From assembly GCA_015501055.1 (NCBI GenBank), contig JADNYV010000112.1, forward strand, positions 1 through 64,000: a DNA stretch of 64,000 bases, written 5' to 3'. Made by a program: the position numbers and the translations under genes. Positions 56,649 through 64,000 of this stretch are shown here, one piece after another. Source of the DNA: Mucidula mucida. Lineage: Eukaryota; Basidiomycota; Agaricomycetes; Agaricales; Physalacriaceae. Numbering within the stretch: position 1 is the first letter of the stretch; every line of letters starts with the position of its first letter. The notes under the pieces are model-generated. The model saw only the letters and a program-made list of their open reading frames with translations, did not search any database and was not told the DNA's origin.

Positions 56649-57074
56649 GGATCTGCATGTAATCAGTATCGTATCCCTTAGAGTTTCGAAGAATTCATGG
56701 GACTGTTTTTTCGTTCGGCGTCTTGATGGTACATGTCAACGCCCAAATCGTAATTGTTCATGGACGTTTGACAGTGCTACAAGTCGTCTTTCAGATGATG
56801 TGAGGGATTTCGTACAACGTAATTTTAGAACCCGAGCTAGAAAACCCGCCGGCCTGCGGCTGTGGCCTCGATGATCAGACGCTGTTTAGTAACTCATTCT
56901 ATCTTTTGCATCGTGCCGCTAATGTCAGAGGAGGTAGATGGCTTCCCATTTTACTTGCGATGAGCTTGTTCTGTGGCAGTCACGGAACATGGGCCGTAGT
57001 GGTACTGGCGAACATCTTGTATCATCATTTAGTACGAAGTCGTCAAAACATCATATTTGATCGTCACGTCTGCC

Positions 57075-58427
57075 TTACGCGCCATATCTGAAGTCTAACC
57101 AACGGCATAAACGTTCCACCGTGGCAGGGTAGACATCGTTTAGCCAAGCGACGATATCTCGCAATTCCTTCCCCTTTACCAAAGCTTCGTAGTAGTCTCC
57201 ATTCTTGGATCGCACGTACTGTTATGAACACATCTGTCCAGTCAAATGATTGAAATATGCAGTTGTCTCGTACCTCTTCGAAAACAGAATTCAAACGGGC
57301 GCCTTCTACAGGGGAATCTAACCAAATGATGCCCTCCCATGCGAATTCGGGACTCAAAGGTCCGTCATAGACGAGCCACGGTGGCGATGAAGCTACCAAA
57401 ATGGCGGGCTGTAGTAGATGTAGTTCCCAGTCGATAACCGCCGAAATGCGACCATCCGATTATATGAGGATGTTCTGATTGTTCATGTCATCGTGACATA
57501 AAACGCAGCGCCGGAGAGATGGCGAAGAAATGGATTGCATGGCAGAGGAAGCTCGGGATTGCAACATCGAGAGAATGTTGTGATGCCGCGTCTTGTCATG
57601 ATCCGAGATCGCCTGGCGGTCAATCCATTGTCGCTTATTCGCGAAAAGAAAGTCGACGTAGTCCTCAAGCGAGCTGAAGACCTCATGGCAGAAAACCCGT
57701 TCACAGGTATAGTTTGCCTCGGCATACGAAATCAAAGGCACTACAGTGAGATCATCTGCTTCCCCAGGCAATGTACCGCCAATCTTTTGGGGAACTTCGA
57801 TGTCGAACAACTGTAGACAAATGTCAGCGAATGATAAGACGCAACGTTCCTGGAAAAATGATTTCAATGTGTGGTCACGAAATGACGGGAAAATATAGCA
57901 CCTTTCCTTTGGTATCGAGTAGTCCAAATGAATTGAGTAGAATATTCCCGGGCATGTGTTGCATTACTATGAAATTGACGGGTTCGTCATCAGAGGCGGG
58001 GTGGACCAAGTAAACTTCTGGTACGGGGACCGTAGACACGGTGCGCAAAAACTTCATAATGCCAACCTCCCCAGAGAATCGTTGGAGCTTCCATTGTTCA
58101 TCCACGTCTCCCGCAACGGGACGGCTGACGCGTATAATGACATGGGTGTTGTTCGCCAGTCGAGTGTCCATAACCTACGTTCAAGTTCAAAAGTCGTGTG
58201 TGAGAACGCGTTTAAGTAATCACCGTATTCATCTCGAACGATCGAAGGCGCGTAGATAGAATTGCCTGACCAAGGCCCTATGAAACCATTGGCAGCCAGG
58301 CAGCCACTTTGGATTCCGAATCCTGACAGTCCACCCAGTCTTCGAGACATTCGGGCCATCCTTCGCGTTCTACTATCAATTTGTTGCGATCCCAATACGG
58401 GACGAGAGGGGCACTGGAGAAGGACAT
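57075..58427 (-). pseudogene. APH-fold phosphotransferase A2
   Basis: The start at 58427 gives MSFSSAPLVPYWDRNKLIVE, matching the N-terminus of APH-B. It is stopped by TAG at 58278-58280 where A1 has an AAG lysine codon. A frameshift near 58170 (TTATGGACACTCGACTGG against TTAGACGCTCTACTG in A1) follows. The middle and C-terminus keep VPVPEVYLVHPASDDEP, CHDDMNNQNILI and DFRYGA. An extra C near 57173 shifts the frame again close to the end. The defects differ from those in A1, so A1 and A2 broke independently. Confidence 0.83.
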
Positions 58428-59881
58428 GACTGAAGGGATGCAAGAGAACGCGGTGCACATGACCGCTTATGGCACGGAGAATGCCGGTCTAGCCTCCGTA
58501 ATGAGCGCGCTGCACCTTTAAGCGCGCAAACCCTGGCAAAATGATGCTTTCTTGTGGAAGATGTCTGATGTAGAAGCAAACGAATACAGGCTGTCACTGC
58601 AATTAGTCAAATAAGTCGAACGGGTTGTCCTTGTACACCTGTGAGTCATTTCAGGATAAGTAGGTCGAGGAAGGAAGGCCTTCGTGAGGTGGCCAGCTAC
58701 TGTATATGTCCGCAAAGTACATCAATGAGATCATAGCCATCAAGTGGGGTCAATAATGTCCGTCTACCCATGACAGTCAGCGTCGAAGAAGGATCAAGAT
58801 GGCGAAGAAGACACTGACCTTGAACGAGAAGAAGAGGAGACGAGTTAAAGTTTTAGTGGTCATTAATGCAAAGTAAAGAAGTAGAGAAGAATAGATTTAC
58901 TTGAGAGAGAGAACCATAGTGATCCCGTTTTGAGAGAAGCAGTCGAGGTGTCTTAAATCCGAAGTTAGAATGGACTCGGCATTGCCCGAATTGGGACGAG
59001 CTCTGCAACGACGCCGATGCCTGGACCTCTGGCGCCAATCGTGACTAGTAGGCGCCGACGCCATGAATTACACTCATCTTAGATTTAGTTCTCACAATAG
59101 ATAATACCGCCAAGTCTCGATACATATATTTTACATGTTGTTACTCCGAATACTACTGTACGAACAATTATCCCGCAGGTTGCCTGAGGCAAAATTGAGG
59201 CGTTATACGACCTTGGCTAGGCCGGAGGCCCAGTCACACCATCTCTGTCAATGGTATTGAGTATGAGGCTTGGTGGATGGGATCGAGATTCGACATACGA
59301 TGTGGGAAAGCAGTTCCTCGCCGATACCGAGCGCACTTGGTCGCTGGCATGCGCGAGAACGAGAACGTCCTTATGATTCGGTGATCAGCCTTAAGTCAAG
59401 AGGTCGAGTCGTGAAAGGCGTACCCCGGTTGCAGAGTGCTCCATCCTTTGGAATGTTCCTACATATCTACTGGCATACTTGTAATTGCCCTAAGAGATAC
59501 CTGATGAGCGAAACTTCGTTGAATAGCTGTGCACTGGACCTGGTATTTCGTGCTCCTTCCGGGGTTTGGCGTATTCTTCAAAGGTGTGGTGTAATCCTGG
59601 AGATGATTCAGTGGATAGCCCGGAAGGGGGAGATCTGGAACTTGCCATGTCGAAGCTTGGGTGTAAGAGGATGACAGCAACTTAACAGCTTCTTTCGGAT
59701 TATATACATACGGTCCCTTCGTGTGTCCTCCATCCCACGGACCATGGTCATACTTATTCAAATTGGGATGCTCGGTCCCGGGAACGTGATCCTTGTTTGT
59801 GCTTCTGCCCTGAGCCAAACATCAACAACAACTTGGCTTTGTTCGCGTCGCGTCGCGGAAACAAAGTTTCTGCAACGAACC
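58428..59881. other. Region retained only in unit 2
   Basis: It includes upstream sequence of APH-A2 and about 0.9 kb absent from unit 1. A 119-codon minus frame (59459-59818) is His/Pro/Asn rich and a 134-codon plus frame (59270-59674) is unrecognised. No family is identified; possibly a decayed gene. Confidence 0.4.
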
Positions 59882-61264
59882 ATGTCTTCTGTACGAACAC
59901 TTTCTCTCGCTCTCATAATGGGGCTGGTGACACTGCCAGTTATATACGCGCGGTACAAGCACATAAACCTTCGTTCCAAGGCTAGTCCACGGTCTGACAC
60001 TGTACCTGTGTGAAACTGACATACCATGTAGCTGCCTAAAACCATTAGTGAATGGCGCAGTCCTGGTGAGAAAGACCACGAGGACTTTGAGAACATATGG
60101 AACCTGCTAGGTCCTGTGCTAGCCAAACATGGATGGACGTCGTGGTCCTGGCGCGGCTTTTGCATGCTTCGACCTCCCGGTGGTGGGCCAGGCTCCCGTC
60201 CAAACGCAAACGGCTACATTTATGCGGGGTCTTCTAATGGCCTTTCTCACTTCGAACTCGATAGGATTGAAATCTGGCAGTATGTGGTACGCGTCTCATA
60301 TCGAGTACTTGAGCTCTTGTTCAATTTGTTTCACGTTAGAATCCATTGAATCGTGCCGTACGCAGTCACGAAGGACGCGATGCAGTGTGTAGACTCATCG
60401 TCGTGGGAAAGGAAGGCTGGAATGCTCTTGATGCACTGCGCAGGTTGGCCACAGGCCCTGATACGCTTCTGTTCGAGAACCACGTACTACCCATGCTTCA
60501 AGAGATACACTTCCAGGACATTATTCTTGGTGTTTTTCCGATGACTGGGCTACCTATGTCTTGGCTTTATGGAGACGACGCTCTAGCTGGAACGGACAGT
60601 TCGGTTGGCGATCTCATGGACATGTTCCTGCAGGCGCTTGAGGCAAGCTTGCGTAATCTACATTAGTCTTGAATACTTACAAAGGCTGAGCAGGCACTCG
60701 AGTTCATTCATAGTAAACGCGTAGCGCATCGTGTAAGGCCTAAGAGTTCACCACCATATATTCTCTTACTCTTCTTATAGGACGCGTTTCATTGCAACTT
60801 CCTTGTTGAGTGGCAGCCGAACTCTCTGCGCCGTATGGAAATCCCAACAAGTCGTCCTCGCGTATTCCTCATTGATTTCGAGACTGCCATCTCGTTTCCT
60901 GAAACGCTTCCTTACGATGAATGTCTTTGTACGAGCATGCCGTTTGCAGACATGGACTCATACGCCCAGCCAATACCCAATATAGTCTTGAGCGGGCAGC
61001 CGTACAGTCCATTCTTGCTTGACCTTTTCCAGGTGACCTTCAAATTCCGCTTCATGACGGTAGGTGAAGAAGACTTGAACCTCTTTACATTTGCTAACGG
61101 CCATTTAGACTTCTATCAAAGCACTTGACGATCTTCTCCCTGTTCTCGTAACGGAAGGAACGGTGGCGGCAGCGCACAAGGCCCTGAAGAACACTCTAGG
61201 TGCCCTCACGCCGAAGTCCCTACTGATACGACCGACATACGTCGACCCGCCAAGTTCTAGCTGA
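59882..61264 (+). CDS. FunK1-like kinase-fold protein K2, membrane-anchored, probable pseudokinase
   Basis: Exon 1 starts at 59882 and encodes a hydrophobic segment (LSLALIMGLVTLPVIYA) then KHINLRSKASPRSDTVPV. It splices in frame (GT donor just before GTGAAACTG, acceptor CATTAG) to EWRSPGEKDHEDFENIWNLL and LLRPPGGGPGS-type sequence of the basidiomycete kinase-like family. Next is VCRLIVVGKEG, where the usual VxVKLV lysine is Arg. LEFIHSKRVAHR is spliced to DAFHCNFLVEW, giving an intact HRDxxxxN loop. LIDFETA has DFE for DFG. The end is TPKSLLIRPTYVDPPSSS at 61264. Loss of Lys and Gly points to weak or no catalysis; a binding role is possible. This is the only unbroken gene of the duplicated module. 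Confidence 0.75.
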
Positions 61265-61597
61265 ACCACAACGCAAACGCAAGGCGCACTTGTCGTTATT
61301 ACTATCACTGTGTTCGTGTAACTAGCGCGCTTGGATTATATTGACGTGATTTCGATAATCGCACGCATCTAGAAATCGTTTGTTTAGTGTGGAGCGTGCG
61401 GCAAACGAAGCGCCTTTCGGACGTTCAAGGCTCCGATTCTACTAGTAAAGGCTTGAGTTGCGTATTACTGTCACGCTGCGTTCGGGCACGGTGCGCTAGA
61501 ATTTCATGATGCCAACTTGGATGGCGGCAACATCCGAAGTAAATTATAGTACCCCATTGAGGCACGCCATCAATAGTAGGACTTGCCTCCTTCAAGC

Positions 61598-62941
61598 ATG
61601 TCCGACTCTGAACATGCTCTCGTGCCGTACTGGAACCGTGAGGGCGTCATGGTTCGCCTTGAAGGCGTTCCTGAGTCGATCGAAGGGTGGGCTCAAGGCG
61701 ACGTACACTTTGATTCAGAGCAGGGAAACGTGCTTTCAATCGTGGAAAGCTATCTCGACCAGAAGATTATCGCTACACGAACTCGTGCTGTAGGCTTGAA
61801 TACTGTAGGTTCATTCATGTTGGTGTCCATGGACCGACTCCCGACTTGTTTGTCTAGACTTTACAGGCGCGGTTGTCTGACGACACTCAAGTTATTTTGC
61901 GCGTCAGTCGCCCTTTTGAGGATGACAGGGACAAGGAGCGGAAAATGCAGCGATCTACTGGCGAAATTGGCATTATGCGATATCTGCGACGCCTCTCGAC
62001 CATTCCTGTACCGGATGTTTATGCTGTTCATTCTGCCTCTGAGGCTGAGCCCTTCAATTTCATCGTCATGCAGCTCATGCCGGGTACCACGCTCTTGAAC
62101 GGATTTGGACTCCTTGATACTGATGCAAAGGTACTTAATTTCTGTCATCGACGACCTTCATTGACGTCGCGCTCGGCGTTATAGGAAAGAGGTATCTTAA
62201 CCTACGCAGACATCTGCTTACAACTATTCGACATCGAGGTTCCACAAGCACTGTGTCCGCGGATGGCGGCAATTCTTTGACCGCTGTACCAATGAAATAC
62301 CTTCAAACCGGCGTTGTCTGTCCCGCGGTATTCTCCTCGCTCGAAGAATACATGACTTTCCTGTTTGAGAGCAAGCGACTTTGGCTTGAACGACAAGCGC
62401 TGTCCATCGACGAGAAAGCGCGTCAAGGCAGCCTTCTTTCCCTGTTACAGGTTCGAGCTGTGCCTATCATGCAGTCGACTGCTTCGCCGAGTCTCCGACG
62501 CTGTGTTCTGTGCCATGATGACTTGAACGAGCAGAACATCCTCGTACATCCGACGGATGGTAATATTTCGGCTGTGCTTGACTGGGAGTACCATTAAATA
62601 CAACCCGTTATCCTGGCTGTTAGCTCGCCTCCATGGCTCAAGTACGAGGGCACCCTCAGTCCGTATACGACCGATGGATACAACTTTTGGTTAGAAAGTC
62701 CGGCGGAGAGTGCCCGCTTGAATGTTCTATTTGAAGAGGTACTTGATTTTCTTCAGCGTGTACTTGTAAAGCTTGACAAGGCATGGTCTAGTATGTGAAA
62801 TCGAGAAACATAGAGTTTTATGAAGCTTTGATAACGGGTCGAAAACTGAGAGAGATCGTGGATTGGGTAAACGACTGTAAGCAGAGGGCCATGGAACGGC
62901 TAGAGTTCTGGCTAGACTTTACGAAAGACGCCTGGGATTGA
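61598..62941 (+). pseudogene. APH-fold phosphotransferase B2
   Basis: Duplicate of B1 starting at 61598. It has a 12 bp insertion (GWAQ after PESIE) and scattered substitutions (WDREG to WNREG). Motifs match B1: STIPVPDVYAVHSASEAEPF, FIVMQLMPGTTLLNGFGLLD, CHDDLNEQNILVH and LDWEYH. The same TAA stop (62595-62597) precedes IQPVILAVSSPPW, so the lesion predates the duplication. The last exon ends at 62941. Confidence 0.82.
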
Positions 62942-63169
62942 GGATCTGCAGGTAACCAGTATTGCATCCCTTAGAGTTTCGATTGAATTCATGGGACTGT
63001 TGTCTCGTTCGCCGCCTTGATGATACATGTCAACCCCCGAATCGTATCTGTTCATGGACGTTTGACAGTGCTACATGTCGTCTTTCAGATGGTGTGAGGG
63101 ATTTCGTACAACATAATTTTAGAACGAGCTAGGAAAAAACCCGCCGGCCTGCGGCTGTGACCTCGATGA

Positions 63170-64000
63170 TCAGACGCTAGCTGAACTCTCCTCCTTCAAG
63201 CAAGCAAGAATTCGCGCCTGCTGTAGGTCTCTTTCCTCATACTTCCCGGTCGTCTTGGACGGAAGATAGAACCCGACAGGTTCAATAGTCGAAAGCGGTC
63301 TTCTCCGAACCCAGCAGAGCCACGTCTTTGCTATTTCCTGCGTAGGCAAAAGATGTTCGGTGAGAAATAAGTTCGAGCTTGACCATGGATTCTAACCTTG
63401 TGGGTCCCGAATGCCAGCCCACCTATGAACGGGACAGTGACTACAGACTCGATATTAACGAGTCTTCCGAGGGGAACCTCGAGCAGCTCACCCAAGAGAA
63501 TGTTGTAAATGGGACCGGTATCGGGCTTGGTAGCGGCGGAGAGGCTAGTTTACTAATCAACAATCAAGACATACCAGTCCAGGGAGTTGCTCACCCGCCA
63601 GCGACCCATATCGCTGCACTAAACATCGCGAAGCGGATAAAAACCGAGAGCCGCAAGTCTGTGTTAGTGGTTCCGATAGATCTGAATACGCTCCAGTGCG
63701 AGGCGAGCATGATGATGATCCAAACTAAACATGCAATCAGTGGGAATCGAGCAGGTGCCTCTATCGAAAGGCACGAACCTTTGATTCCAATCATAGCGAG
63801 CAGAACGATGCCGATGAAGCCTGCAGAGAGGTCTTCGCTACATGGCTGGGCGTCAGCAAAACCAGCAAGAGATATTGATGGCTGGTCACTTGACTGACTT
63901 GATTGACTTTTTGCCGGCTGTGCAGAACATGTGGGACGCCTCAAAAACTACGTCCTCTGTCCGTGTGACGGTCTAACGCGATTCGGTTGGGGGGAGTGAT
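63170..64000 (-). CDS. Putative membrane protein, 3' part within the window
   Basis: The last exon (about 63173-63345) reads EIAKTWLCWVRRRPLSTIEP then VGFYLPSKTTGKYEERDLQQ and stops at 63170-63172. Upstream, a 117-codon frame ending at 63591 has two hydrophobic spans (AGFIGIVLLAMIGI and PLIACLVWIIIMLA) after a Ser/Gln-rich leader. The overlapping 63379-63897 plus-strand frame is more likely its shadow, because the hydrophobic pattern is on the minus strand. The gene may extend beyond the window. Family not recognised. Its 3' end was copied into the 6 kb duplication (see 56860-56882). Confidence 0.45.

Larger units (their letters stand above)
50997..56882. repeat. ~6 kb segmental tandem duplication, unit 1
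   Basis: Matches 56911-63178 throughout. The left edge lies near GTCGTGCCG...GGAGGTAGAT, and the right edge near CCTCGATGATCAGACGCT. It contains APH-A1, kinase-like K1 (with LINE) and APH-B1. Relative to unit 2 it lacks about 410 bp (58353-58762, first exon of APH-A) and about 0.9 kb (58860-59800), but gains the 957 bp LINE. Much of 54062-55260 looks identical to 60346-61544. Confidence 0.92.
56911..63178. repeat. ~6 kb segmental tandem duplication, unit 2
   Basis: Second copy of 50997-56882. It contains APH-A2 with its first exon, intact K2 and APH-B2. It lacks the LINE, and retains about 1.3 kb (58353-58762 and 58860-59800) that unit 1 has lost. Confidence 0.92.

Noticed and set aside
63379..63897. 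172-codon plus-strand ORF at the window end
   Set aside because: The opposite strand carries two clear hydrophobic spans and a spliced C-terminal exon, so the plus frame is more likely the shadow.
1..64000. CRISPR arrays, bacterial operons, riboswitches or rho-independent terminators
   Set aside because: No direct-repeat/spacer arrays, and the intron-rich genes and retroelements show a eukaryotic fungal genome.

Overview
The window looks like a basidiomycete (mushroom-forming, Agaricomycetes-type) nuclear genome. Genes are cut by many 45-65 bp GT-AG introns. Families typical of this group are present: a DUF6534 membrane protein, a non-canonical adenylation-thiolation-reductase enzyme, FunK1-like kinase folds and APH-fold phosphotransferases, GT90, and chromodomain Ty3/gypsy and Ty1/copia retrotransposons. 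All exon models are hand-read from the sequence, so internal splice sites are approximate unless stated.

Layout. 79-1156: non-autonomous DNA transposon with terminal inverted repeats of about 230 bp. 1870-3651: DUF6534 gene. 3907-5395 (minus) and 6098-19330 (plus): two head-to-head Delta12-type membrane fatty-acid desaturases. The second is split by an 11.6 kb copia element (6259-17864), which itself carries a 6.5 kb gypsy element (7781-14302). Both insertions have clean 5-bp target duplications. 19660-38141: remnant of a GT90 gene, an A-T-R adenylate-forming reductase, an extended SDR, an alpha/beta hydrolase, two P450s, a classical SDR and an NmrA-like reductase. 39145-41300: small membrane protein and cyclin C (Mediator kinase module), a housekeeping border. 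41454-48755: ferric-reductase remnant, a proline-rich unknown gene and an intact GT90 gene. 48742-50330: a 0.8 kb tandem repeat with a tRNA-like gene in each copy. 50997-63178: a recent tandem duplication of about 6 kb (APH-A, kinase-like, APH-B), followed by a membrane protein gene.

How the genes may work together (inference). Two desaturase/acetylenase-type enzymes, a carboxylate-activating reductase, two P450s, three reductases and a hydrolase form a plausible cluster for a fatty-acid-derived, polyunsaturated or acetylenic metabolite. The cluster is decaying. One desaturase is split by nested retrotransposons, one P450 is split by a 916 bp TIR element with a 7 bp target duplication, and the other P450 lacks a visible heme-cysteine loop. 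The classical SDR has Cys where its family usually has the catalytic Lys.

The right-hand duplication is also full of broken genes. All four APH-fold copies carry a disabling change. One of the two kinase-like copies was hit by a 5'-truncated LINE, whose empty target site survives in the other copy.
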